Shown piece after piece: positions 5,739 to 11,944 of a DNA stretch of 21,637 nucleotides. The notes beneath the pieces are model-generated. The model was not told where the DNA came from. It ran no database searches and was given only the letters and a program-made list of their open reading frames with translations. Numbering within the stretch: the stretch's first letter is position 1; the number at the start of each line of letters is the position of its first letter. The position numbers and the translations under genes were made by a program. Origin of the DNA: a virus; the IMG/VR virus record IMGVR_UViG_3300020428_000111, positions 1 to 21,637 of that record; one strand, written 5' to 3'.

Positions 5739-6293
5739 GGGGTTAATAATATTACCATTCTCATCATACTTCTTTTCATATCTTTTGAGTATTTTAACAA
5801 GTGTAGACATATCTTTTTCCTGTGTCCATTCCTCTTTTCCCCACTTATAGTGTTCGCACATTCTGATGAACATTCCTAATTCTCTACCATGTGATTCAAC
5901 TTCCCAAGGCAGTTCATAATAATGTTTCTTTCTTGTATCTATTGTATTACCTCTCCATCTGTATAAATGAGGTTTTCTGACATACTCGTACATTTCACCA
6001 GTCGCCCATTGTTTTAAGTGTACCATTTCGTGTGCGAGTGCCAGTAGTTTTTGTCTAAGTGTAAGTTTATCATCAATGTGAATTATAAAGTTTTTAGGTC
6101 GTGGAGTTTCTATATCTTCATTCCAAATACATTCTGCGTCTACCTTTTCTTTTATCGCAAGTCCTCTTTGAAGGTGAATGTATATTTTTAATTTTTCTCT
6201 GGTTCTTTTTTGAAGCAAATGTTTTAGATACCATTCACTGGCAAGTCTAATTTTTTCTCTAATACGATTGTCACAACCAGTGATTCTAATCAT
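5718..6293 (-). CDS. SprT-like HExxH metallopeptidase
   Basis: A zinc metallopeptidase by motif: LALAHEMVHLKQW contains His88-Glu89-x-x-His92, and WEVESHGRELG (130-140) offers the downstream Glu/His ligands expected in SprT/gluzincin-type enzymes. The N-terminal half is basic and predicted mixed helix/strand, with IIHIDDKLTLRQKL leading into the active-site helix. Length is 191 aa. SprT/SPRTN relatives act on DNA-bound proteins; a phage target cannot be inferred here. The ATG lies exactly 5 nt after a late-type octamer and has no Shine-Dalgarno, so a leaderless late transcript is predicted. Confidence 0.83.
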   Translation of the reverse strand: MIRITGCDNRIREKIRLASEWYLKHLLQKRTREKLKIYIHLQRGLAIKEKVDAECIWNEDIETPRPKNFIIHIDDKLTLRQKLLALAHEMVHLKQWATGEMYEYVRKPHLYRWRGNTIDTRKKHYYELPWEVESHGRELGMFIRMCEHYKWGKEEWTQEKDMSTLVKILKRYEKKYDENGNIINPLTTNIE

Positions 6294-6298
6294 GTGAT

Positions 6299-6306
6299 TA
6301 TTTATT
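6299..6306 (-). promoter_or_regulatory. Late-type promoter AATAAATA, 5 nt before an ATG
   Basis: AATAAATA on the - strand, then ATCAC and the ATG of the metallopeptidase. In T4 late promoters transcription starts a few bases after the octamer, so the start would fall at the ATG. The same spacing recurs at 17082-17089 and 19202-19209. Confidence 0.6.
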
Positions 6307-6529
6307 AGGCATTTGGTTGAGGATTTATGTGTTTATAGACCAGTTCGGCGAGTTGTTTGAAGTATGTTTCATCTGTTAACTGAATATTTCTATCTGCTGT
6401 GAAATGTGCGTCATGATATGCGGCCACAGCAATTTTTAATTTATTCAGATTTGGATTTTTAAGTACTACTTCAAAAGAATTTACATAATCATATATCTCT
6501 TGAAAAGATAAATGTTCTAATGTTTTCAT
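6305..6529 (-). CDS. Hypothetical 74-aa protein
   Basis: Begins MKTLEHLSFQEIYDYVNSFE and ends INPQPNA; mostly helical and soluble, with no Cys and no recognisable motif. Its ATG overlaps the stop of the upstream 49-aa membrane protein in an ATGA arrangement, so the two are translationally coupled. Its stop codon lies in the late-type promoter of the metallopeptidase gene. Coding is supported by this tight packing; function is unknown. Confidence 0.7.
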   Translation of the reverse strand: MKTLEHLSFQEIYDYVNSFEVVLKNPNLNKLKIAVAAYHDAHFTADRNIQLTDETYFKQLAELVYKHINPQPNA

Positions 6530-6675
6530 ATACCCATCACCAATATTGTTAATAAAATTAGTCCTATTAACATATAATAAAACATTCCTGTTTTAAGTGC
6601 TGGTAGTCCACTTTTCATATTCTGGTCGTATTTTTTTAAGTATTCTTTTTTTGAACTTTGTATTTGTCTTTTCAT
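6526..6675 (-). CDS. 49-aa single-pass membrane protein
   Basis: Encodes MKRQIQSSKKEYLKKYDQNM, then GLPALKTGMFYY and a C-terminal hydrophobic segment MLIGLILLTILVMGI (about 35-49). The cytoplasmic part is strongly basic, so the topology is probably N-in with a C-terminal anchor. Start is supported by GAGG 7 nt before ATG. It is coupled by a 4-nt overlap to the 74-aa gene. A small phage membrane protein could be a holin or antiholin, but no family is recognised, and it is not next to the lysozyme. Confidence 0.72.
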   Translation of the reverse strand: MKRQIQSSKKEYLKKYDQNMKSGLPALKTGMFYYMLIGLILLTILVMGI

Positions 6676-6704
6676 AATATAACCTCTTAAATAAAAAGTT
6701 TAGA

Positions 6705-6736
6705 GGGGGTACTGTAGACCCCCACTATCGATAGTG
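6705..6736 (-). terminator. Terminator with adjoining perfect palindrome
   Basis: On the - strand, the 14-nt perfect palindrome CACTATCGATAGTG (6736-6723) is followed by GGGGGT, a 7-nt loop and ACCCCC (6723-6705), then CTCTAAACTTTTT. The G/C hairpin with a downstream T tract is a credible intrinsic terminator for the HTH-like gene, whose stop is 6 nt upstream. The palindrome shares one base with the hairpin and may be a second stem or a protein-binding site. Confidence 0.78.
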
Positions 6737-6741
6737 TCAGT

Positions 6742-6987
6742 TTATAATGCGTAAACTGAAGCGAGTCCTGCTTTTACAATGTCAGCACTTGGAGTACCTA
6801 TTCTATAATAAGTTCCATCTGCTTTTTTGTTTGCGTAAACACAAAACCCTCTTTTTCTAAAACCATCTACGACAGTTCTAGGTGATTTGAATCCATAAGT
6901 TTTTTGAACGGCTGTCCAAGAAACAGATTCTCCTCTTAGAAGTGCATTCAAGAATTTTTGTGTTCTTGTCATAGCTTTTCTTCCCAT
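6742..6987 (-). CDS. Small winged-helix/HTH-like DNA-binding protein
   Basis: 81 aa: MGRKAMTRTQKFLNALLRGE, then SVSWTAVQKTYGFKSPRTVVDGFRKRG reads as a helix-turn-helix (residues about 22-47), followed by a beta-wing-like FCVYANKKADGTYYRIGTPS. I recall near relatives (RTQK.L..L..G.SV.W, SPR..VD..R..G, Y.IG.PS) as very common small proteins of marine T4-like phages. Regulation of phage or host genes is inferred. Start is supported by AGGAG 9 nt upstream. It is followed by a strong terminator and preceded by an inverted repeat, so it may be autoregulated. Confidence 0.82.
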   Translation of the reverse strand: MGRKAMTRTQKFLNALLRGESVSWTAVQKTYGFKSPRTVVDGFRKRGFCVYANKKADGTYYRIGTPSADIVKAGLASVYAL

Positions 6988-7028
6988 AATGTAATCTCCT
7001 GCGACTTCAATATATTTTGTTTTATACT

Positions 7029-7066
7029 AAACTAATGTTTTGTCGCTTAAACATTCAGCCTAGTTT
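7029..7066. repeat. Interrupted inverted repeat upstream of the HTH-like gene
   Basis: AAACTA-ATGTTT, an 8-nt loop, AAACAT, then TCAGCC and TAGTTT: two nested stems of 6 bp separated by a 6-nt bulge. It lies between the stop of the 154-aa gene and the start of the HTH-like gene. It could be a weak terminator or an operator; there is no T tract directly after it on the - strand. Confidence 0.5.
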
Positions 7067-7068
7067 AA

Positions 7069-7533
7069 TTATTTTATTAACATAAAGTTGTCATCCCATC
7101 TGAACGCCTCTTTGGCGACATTGACTGACATACCTTTATAAATCTTCGCAAGATTTCTATCCTTACAAGCAATTATGAGTTCTGCTTCTCCAACACTTAA
7201 TCCTTCAAGTAATTGAATGAATAATGTTTCCCTACGATTCTGATTTAAGTCTGGTTTCGCAGGTACACCATTAACTGAAATATAATTGTCAAGAGTTCTA
7301 TATTCTCTCGCTAATCTTGTGTGTTCTGTTCCATCTGGGGCGTCATTTGCAATAAATGGTGGTTTACCTTGTGGTAATAACCATTTAACCGCTGGGTCAA
7401 GACCCGAACGAAGTACCCATCTTAATCCATCACTATTGTATTGTGATAGTACACGAACCTTATCTGATTTTGTTTTTACCTTATGTACCATGTCTAATAT
7501 TTCATGAAACATTGGGGTATATGTATTTTCCAT
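7069..7533 (-). CDS. DUF6433-like conserved phage protein
   Basis: 154 aa. The signature segments LRWVLRSGLDPAVKWLLPQGKPPF, NDAPDGTEHTRLAREYRTL, RRETLFIQLLEGLSVGEAELI and the C-terminal KEAFRWDDNFM fit a family I recall as DUF6433, widespread in T4-like phages of marine bacteria; the role is not established. The repeated LLEGLS..EA..I.A.KD pattern is conserved in relatives. It begins 2 nt after the RNase H stop, with AGGAG inside the last RNase H codons, so the two are co-translated. The inverted repeat follows it. Confidence 0.8.
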   Translation of the reverse strand: MENTYTPMFHEILDMVHKVKTKSDKVRVLSQYNSDGLRWVLRSGLDPAVKWLLPQGKPPFIANDAPDGTEHTRLAREYRTLDNYISVNGVPAKPDLNQNRRETLFIQLLEGLSVGEAELIIACKDRNLAKIYKGMSVNVAKEAFRWDDNFMLIK

Positions 7534-7535
7534 TT

Positions 7536-8390
7536 TTAAAAATCTCCTAAATTATCAACAAGTTCCTTTAATTTATTATTTATAAAATAATTTATAAGGT
7601 TTGTTCTATCACCTTTTGGTGTAGTATTATTCCATTTGTTCATAATATCTTCTTTAATTATAACAGGTATTTTAGAAAAGTCAACTAAAGTTTGATTTCT
7701 CTGATAATTTCTTTTTACTTCTTCATTAGGCGCCACATCTAAAAAGTCATGTTCTAACCATGTTTGAAGTTTTTTCTTAGTCAATGGTTTTTGTCTAAAT
7801 CCATTCTCAAAGGTATCATCTTTAGATAATACATTTGGAATACCATCTCCCCTATCACCCTTTAATATATGTTCTTTTAAATAAAGGGCGGGGTCAATAC
7901 CATTTAAAAACTTCTTCGTAGATGGACTCCATTGTTTTACTTTTTTATATTTTTGTAATTGAATGAAGTCTTTATCTCCCGATACAATCATAATATTTTC
8001 TGAATCATTAAACTTCTCACAAAGTGTTGCGATAATATCATCTGCCTCTGCGCCAGTTACTTCTAACACTTTATAAGGAAAGTTCTCTATCAATTCTTCT
8101 TTGATTTGATTTAATGCGTTGAAAATACTGTTCCAATCAAAACCACTTGATTCTCTACTCTTTTTCCTATGTTGTTTGTATTGAGGAAAAAACTTTTTTC
8201 TCCAGTAGTTTCTACTATCATAACAAAGTACAAGTTCTCCATTTTCTTCAGAAAATTTTGAACGATATGAACGAAGTGAATTAAGTATAATATGTCTTAC
8301 TAAATCTATACTTACTTCTTTATCTTTACTATTTCCAATTTGTATCATTAGTGAAGATAAACTCACTTGATTCATATCAACTAAAATCAT
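7536..8390 (-). CDS. rnh: T4-type RNase H (5'-3' FEN nuclease)
   Basis: Removes RNA primers and flaps from lagging-strand fragments. The 284-aa protein (305 in T4) carries the FEN/5'-3' exonuclease acidic set in order: MILVDMNQ (Asp5), CYDSRNYWRKKFFPQYK (Asp58), TGAEADDIIATL (Glu115, Asp117, Asp118), IVSGDKDFIQL (Asp139, Asp141) and KGDRGDGIPN (Asp179, Asp182), the helix-hairpin-helix type metal site. In T4, rnh lies near 59-33-32; here it is about 5 kb away. The ATG is 6 nt after a -10 box and lacks a Shine-Dalgarno, predicting a leaderless mRNA. Confidence 0.95.
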   Translation of the reverse strand: MILVDMNQVSLSSLMIQIGNSKDKEVSIDLVRHIILNSLRSYRSKFSEENGELVLCYDSRNYWRKKFFPQYKQHRKKSRESSGFDWNSIFNALNQIKEELIENFPYKVLEVTGAEADDIIATLCEKFNDSENIMIVSGDKDFIQLQKYKKVKQWSPSTKKFLNGIDPALYLKEHILKGDRGDGIPNVLSKDDTFENGFRQKPLTKKKLQTWLEHDFLDVAPNEEVKRNYQRNQTLVDFSKIPVIIKEDIMNKWNNTTPKGDRTNLINYFINNKLKELVDNLGDF

Positions 8391-8396
8391 ATATAA

Positions 8397-8424
8397 AATA
8401 TACCATAAAACTTAACAATGTCAA
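8397..8424 (-). promoter_or_regulatory. Sigma70-type promoter abutting the RNase H start codon
   Basis: TTGACA (8424-8419), 16-nt spacer, TATATT (8402-8397), then 6 nt to ATG at 8390. The -35 lies immediately after the bS21 stop codon. Confidence 0.74.
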
Positions 8425-8427
8425 GTT

Positions 8428-8667
8428 TTACTTTTTCGCACCCTTTGAAATAACTCTTTTATTTTGTTTCTTACGATTTCTCGCAATCGCAGCGGCTTTC
8501 TTTTGTCTGCGCTGTTCACTTGGTTTAGTATAGAATTCTTTCTTTCTTAGTTCAAAAAGAATTCCATCCTTTTGTATTTTCTTCTTTAATATTCTTAGAG
8601 CACCATCTACATTTCCGTTTCTCACAAAAATTGTAAATGCGTCTGGTTGCATTTTATTATTTTTCAT
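8428..8667 (-). CDS. rpsU: Phage-encoded ribosomal protein bS21
   Basis: bS21 sits on the 30S platform beside the 3' end of 16S rRNA, where mRNA leaders are recognised. The 79-aa protein has the family core: VRNGNVDGALRILKKKIQKD (15-34), GILFELRKKEFYTKPSEQRR and the basic KKAAAIARNRKK tail, compared with bacterial ALRRFKRK, LRRREFYEKPS and RKKAAA. Length is usual. A phage copy could replace the host protein on ribosomes during infection (inference). Met1 lies 7 nt after a -10 box and has no Shine-Dalgarno; Met6 is an alternative start, also without one. The gene stands alone between two promoters, ahead of RNase H. Confidence 0.93.
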   Translation of the reverse strand: MKNNKMQPDAFTIFVRNGNVDGALRILKKKIQKDGILFELRKKEFYTKPSEQRRQKKAAAIARNRKKQNKRVISKGAKK

Positions 8668-8674
8668 ATATAAT

Positions 8675-8702
8675 ATATTACACTATTTGAAAAGAATGTC
8701 AA
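8675..8702 (-). promoter_or_regulatory. Sigma70-type promoter abutting the bS21 start codon
   Basis: TTGACA (8702-8697), 16-nt spacer, TAATAT (8680-8675), then 7 nt to ATG at 8667. The predicted transcription start is at or next to the first codon. The surrounding AT-rich bases allow other -10 registers. Confidence 0.66.
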
Positions 8703-8713
8703 TAGCCAATTTT

Positions 8714-8731
8714 GCCCAGTGTTTACCGGGC
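8714..8731. terminator. Possible weak terminator before bS21
   Basis: GCCC...GGGC with an inner GT/AC pair and one mismatch, followed on the - strand by AAAATT, lies 2 nt after the stop of the 179-aa gene and 11 nt before the bS21 -35 box. No T tract follows on the - strand, so it is only a candidate. Confidence 0.4.
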
Positions 8732-8733
8732 GT

Positions 8734-9273
8734 TTAATGTCTATCGAAATCTTCTTCTTCTCTTTCCAAATCTTGTTTTTGTCTTTCTTTTATCCTTACC
8801 CAATAATAATGTTCGGATAAATCTTCTATACGCATTAATATATTTGTTAATGCTGCCCTCATTTCACTATCATCTTTGTACTTATTATAAATGTACATAT
8901 TTAATTTTTGAAAACTGTCTAGTATAGTATGAAAAGTGCGTTCGATGTGTTGTTCTTCTTGAGTGGTATTGATATTTAATTTTTTTAAATTTTTCAATTT
9001 TTTAATATCAGATAATATACCATCTTCAAAAGGTCTTTTGTATCCAATTAGTATTCCAATAATATGTTTGTCTTTCTCAAAATTAGTTCTCACATACTCT
9101 TCCAGTGTATTAGACTGGTCAAGTAAATCTGTAAAACAGGCCAGCAAGTTCTTATCATCCATTGCTGACTTTTCTCCTCTTTGATATTTTCTAGCGGAAA
9201 TCTTATCTAAAATTTCAAGGAGTATCTTTTCGACCGCAGTTGCATCCATTTTCTTGATGTCCTGTTCGTACAT
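8734..9273 (-). CDS. Hypothetical helical protein (179 aa)
   Basis: Starts MYEQDIKKMDATAVEKILLE and is rich in Leu, Lys and Glu throughout, with heptad-like stretches (LSDIKKLKNLKKLNIN and the C-terminal WVRIKERQKQDLEREEEDFD), suggesting a mostly helical, partly coiled-coil soluble protein. No catalytic motif is seen, and the family is not recognised. AAGGAG lies about 9 nt before ATG, inside the overlapping upstream frame. The gene is the last of a small operon starting at 9672. Confidence 0.75.
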   Translation of the reverse strand: MYEQDIKKMDATAVEKILLEILDKISARKYQRGEKSAMDDKNLLACFTDLLDQSNTLEEYVRTNFEKDKHIIGILIGYKRPFEDGILSDIKKLKNLKKLNINTTQEEQHIERTFHTILDSFQKLNMYIYNKYKDDSEMRAALTNILMRIEDLSEHYYWVRIKERQKQDLEREEEDFDRH

Positions 9274-9415
9274 TTGTTTTCTCCTTCATTTGCACCCATA
9301 TATTATCACTAGGTGTTTTGTGTAAGTAGGGATTATCCCACGGCAAAGGTATTCTTATCTTTGATGGTAGACCACCTAACATAAAAATTGTAAATATTAG
9401 TATTAAAGGTTTCAT
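9215..9415 (-). CDS. Possible 66-aa protein with hydrophobic N-terminus
   Basis: MKPLILIFTIFMLGGLPSKI looks like a short signal or anchor; IPLPWDNPYLHKTPSDNIWVQ follows and reads like real protein. The ATG is coupled to the upstream stop (TAATG). The last 19 codons overlap the 179-aa gene by 59 nt in another frame and include its ribosome-binding site, which is more overlap than usual here. The C-terminus CNCGRKDTP may therefore be incidental. I favour a real gene, moderately. Confidence 0.5.
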   Translation of the reverse strand: MKPLILIFTIFMLGGLPSKIRIPLPWDNPYLHKTPSDNIWVQMKEKTNVRTGHQENGCNCGRKDTP

Positions 9416-9672
9416 TAAGAATCGAGTCTAAACATCCCTATTTTATAAACAGGTTGTTTCTCAGAATCAGTTCCTGCCTGATAATAAGATTTACCGCCTG
9501 GCACAAGTTCAGATTTTTCTAACATATCTGCGATTGTTTGTGCGTGTTTCTCGGTATTATCAGTATCATCTGGGATAATTAGTTCTTGTTCTTCATAGTC
9601 CCACTCTGCGTCAATCTCGTGTGTATGTAAATACCCTTCGATTAGTTCTTCGACTTCTAAGTGTATGCTCAT
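9415..9672 (-). CDS. Hypothetical acidic protein (85 aa)
   Basis: MSIHLEVEELIEGYLHTHEI, then DAEWDYEEQELIIPDDTDN, a helical HAQTIADMLEKSE and a C-terminal YYQAGTDSEKQPVYKIGMF strand region. Strongly acidic; no Cys and no known motif. Unlike the leaderless genes it has a proper leader: AAGGAG about 8 nt before ATG and a sigma70-type promoter upstream. Function unknown; small acidic early phage proteins often bind host factors, but nothing here shows that. Confidence 0.75.
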   Translation of the reverse strand: MSIHLEVEELIEGYLHTHEIDAEWDYEEQELIIPDDTDNTEKHAQTIADMLEKSELVPGGKSYYQAGTDSEKQPVYKIGMFRLDS

Positions 9673-9700
9673 AGTCTTCTCCTTTTAACCTTACTATAAT

Positions 9701-9729
9701 ATAATAACACATAGTAATGTTTTTGTCAA
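9701..9729 (-). promoter_or_regulatory. Sigma70-type promoter for the 85-aa gene operon
   Basis: TTGACA (9729-9724), 17-nt spacer, TATTAT (9706-9701). The ATG is 28 nt further with AAGGAG between, so this unit has a conventional leader and contrasts with the promoters at 3969 and 8397. Confidence 0.76.
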
Positions 9730-9812
9730 GGTTTATGCTATCGTAATAGTATTTATGTTAAAAAAGTGTTTAGACGCACGAAAAATGGCGCATTTTGCAC
9801 TGTTTTATAAGA

Positions 9813-10079
9813 TTAACCACCTAAAGGATTGTTTACAACAAGTTTAAGTTCGGTCATCTGTGCGTTGATAACCTCAATGGTTTTATTCAACACTTTATTC
9901 TGTCCTTCTAATTCGGCCACTCTGGCTTCAAGTTTTTCAACTGCATCACTGCCTGAACTTTTTTCTAACTGTGCGATTCTGTTTTCAAATACACCATATG
10001 CGTAAAAACCACCACCAAGTGTAGTTACTAGTCCTATAACCATAGCGTATTTTTTAAACATCTCTATAATGTTATCCAT
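9813..10079 (-). CDS. Membrane-anchored coiled-coil protein (88 aa)
   Basis: N-terminal MDNIIEMFKK is followed by a transmembrane helix (about 12-30, YAMVIGLVTTLGGGFYAYG) and then a heptad-rich coiled coil (about 32-78, with AVEKLEARVAELEGQNKVL). AGGAG lies before ATG, and the gene starts 2 nt after the 610-aa gene, so it belongs to the same unit. Function not recognised; the architecture recalls small phage proteins acting at the inner membrane, including i-spanins, but a spanin partner is already found at 18708. Confidence 0.78.
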   Translation of the reverse strand: MDNIIEMFKKYAMVIGLVTTLGGGFYAYGVFENRIAQLEKSSGSDAVEKLEARVAELEGQNKVLNKTIEVINAQMTELKLVVNNPLGG

Positions 10080-10081
10080 TA

Positions 10082-11914
10082 TTATCTCCTACTCTGTGAA
10101 TTTTTTAATATCCACAATTCTCGTTCGAGTTTCTTTCTTGTATTTATGGCGTTGTTTAAGTCAGTCTGAAATTTCAATACTGGGTCATCACCATTAATTT
10201 GTATCATTTTTTCTTGTTGGTTTTCATATATACTAAACGCATATTGATTTAACATTTCGTTATCTTCTTTATAAAACTCTTGTTTGTTTTTGTAAATCTC
10301 TCTTGTATCAAACATTTGTTTATTCACACTACCATACTGTTTTGATATATCAACTTGGGATTGAACCATAATTTGTGAAAGAATAATATTTGTACCCTCT
10401 AATTGTTTTCCTATATCTTTTGTAACTTGTTTAACCTTTTCTTCAATTTTAGAAGCGTCTACCTTTATAGTTTTTGTTCCACTATCCTCATCTTCGACTT
10501 TAGTATCTGAATCTTCAGTTTTAGCGGTTATCTCTTCACTTCCTTCTTCTTCAATTGTTTCTTCTTCTGATGGTGTTTCTTCTTCACTTGGTTCTTCTTT
10601 TGCGACTATAGTACTTGATTCTTCTTCAGGCGTTGACATTGTCTCCATAGTCTCTGTTTCTGGACTAGGGCCTTCCTCTGGTTCGTTTTCTTTTGCGACT
10701 ATTGTAGATTCATCTTTTGATTCCTCTCCCATAGGTGGAGTATCATTTGATGATTCCATTGTCGTAGATTCACTTTTTGGTTCTTCTTCTATAGTTTGAG
10801 GTTTATCATCTTCCATAGCGACTTGAGTACTGTCTGATTCTTCCATCATATCAGTTGACATTTCTTCAAACTGTTGTGTTTCTTCTTCCATCACAGGTTT
10901 ATCATTAAATTCTTCTTCCATTGATATATCACTATTTGATGTTTTAAGTCCAAGAAAATCACCTACACCAGTATCAACTCCTGCGAATGTATCATCAATA
11001 TCCTTTTCAGTTTGAACATCTGATTCTGTAAAAAACATTGTCTCTTCTTCTTTATAAACACTTTCATATACAACCATTTCATCAACATAACTGTTTTCTT
11101 CTTTTAAGTTATTTTCCACATAATCATCAAAGGTTTGATTTGAATCTTTTTTATCTTTGTCAATATCAACAGAGTCTTCTATATTTTGAAAAGTGTCATC
11201 ATCAACTGGACAAGTACTTGGTACTCTCTCAAAACAATATGTTGTTGAAACTGAAGTTGAACTTTCAATCTGACTATAATCAATAATTAAACTTGGATTT
11301 CTCAAGTCTGCTGCATAATGTGCTGTAGTGTTACTAGACTCGTTAAACTCAAACCTAGCTGTTATTTCGTAGTCTTGCTGACTGTTACCATTAACAATAA
11401 TAGTGTCGGTATAGTTACTATAATCACAGCCATTAAAAGTAGTACAGCTTCCGTCAATTTGTCTTTGTTGAGTTATAGTATTGTTATTATCATCTACTAA
11501 TGTTTGTTTCATTATAACATTTTGTGTATTGCTATTCCAAAACCAGATATCAGCTCCAAGTGTAGAACTGAATCCATTGTTAATTTCTTCTTTTGTTAAA
11601 TTAGCGTCTTGTTGTAAAGATACTGTACTTTCAACATACCCACCATCAAAACCTGCAATAACTTCGTTGCCATGTCTAAGGTCTACATTTGTTCCTGTCC
11701 AAGAACCATCTGTAAAGTTCGGACTTAGTAAGTTACTTGTTGTTTGTGAAGTAGTAGTTGTCGTTGTAGTTGTACAAGTTAAATCACCTTGTTGAGGTGA
11801 ATTTTCGACACAAACTGTTTCCGCTCTTGTATTAAAAGCAATTAGTAAACTAAGAAAACAAAATAATATTGTAAGTCCTATAAACTTACCAATAGTTTTA
11901 AATAATTCACGCAT
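10082..11914 (-). CDS. Secreted 610-aa protein with poly-Thr, beta-rich and acidic repeat regions
   Basis: The N-terminus has a signal sequence (hydrophobic 12-27; likely cleavage after NTRA). A Thr-rich linker (about 47-59) follows, then a beta-rich region (about 60-225) with NLLSPNFTDGSWTG, typical of jelly-roll carbohydrate-binding or adhesin modules, and several Cys (CTTFNGC, CFERVPSTC) suited to extracytoplasmic disulfides. Residues about 240-480 are low-complexity Glu/Ser/Thr with a repeated STIVAKE unit. The C-terminal 120 residues are helical (VKQVTKDIGKQLEG... ILKNSQSRR). A secreted or virion-surface protein is inferred; the family is not firmly recognised. No strong Shine-Dalgarno precedes ATG; the upstream gene ends 30 nt before. 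Confidence 0.85.
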   Translation of the reverse strand: MRELFKTIGKFIGLTILFCFLSLLIAFNTRAETVCVENSPQQGDLTCTTTTTTTTSQTTSNLLSPNFTDGSWTGTNVDLRHGNEVIAGFDGGYVESTVSLQQDANLTKEEINNGFSSTLGADIWFWNSNTQNVIMKQTLVDDNNNTITQQRQIDGSCTTFNGCDYSNYTDTIIVNGNSQQDYEITARFEFNESSNTTAHYAADLRNPSLIIDYSQIESSTSVSTTYCFERVPSTCPVDDDTFQNIEDSVDIDKDKKDSNQTFDDYVENNLKEENSYVDEMVVYESVYKEEETMFFTESDVQTEKDIDDTFAGVDTGVGDFLGLKTSNSDISMEEEFNDKPVMEEETQQFEEMSTDMMEESDSTQVAMEDDKPQTIEEEPKSESTTMESSNDTPPMGEESKDESTIVAKENEPEEGPSPETETMETMSTPEEESSTIVAKEEPSEEETPSEEETIEEEGSEEITAKTEDSDTKVEDEDSGTKTIKVDASKIEEKVKQVTKDIGKQLEGTNIILSQIMVQSQVDISKQYGSVNKQMFDTREIYKNKQEFYKEDNEMLNQYAFSIYENQQEKMIQINGDDPVLKFQTDLNNAINTRKKLERELWILKNSQSRR

Positions 11915-11944
11915 TGACTACTACCAGTTCGCCAGTGATTACTG

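Noticed and set aside
9780-9806. AAAATG/CATTTT hairpin after the 88-aa gene
   Set aside because: Six AT-rich pairs with the T run inside the stem; too weak to call a terminator.
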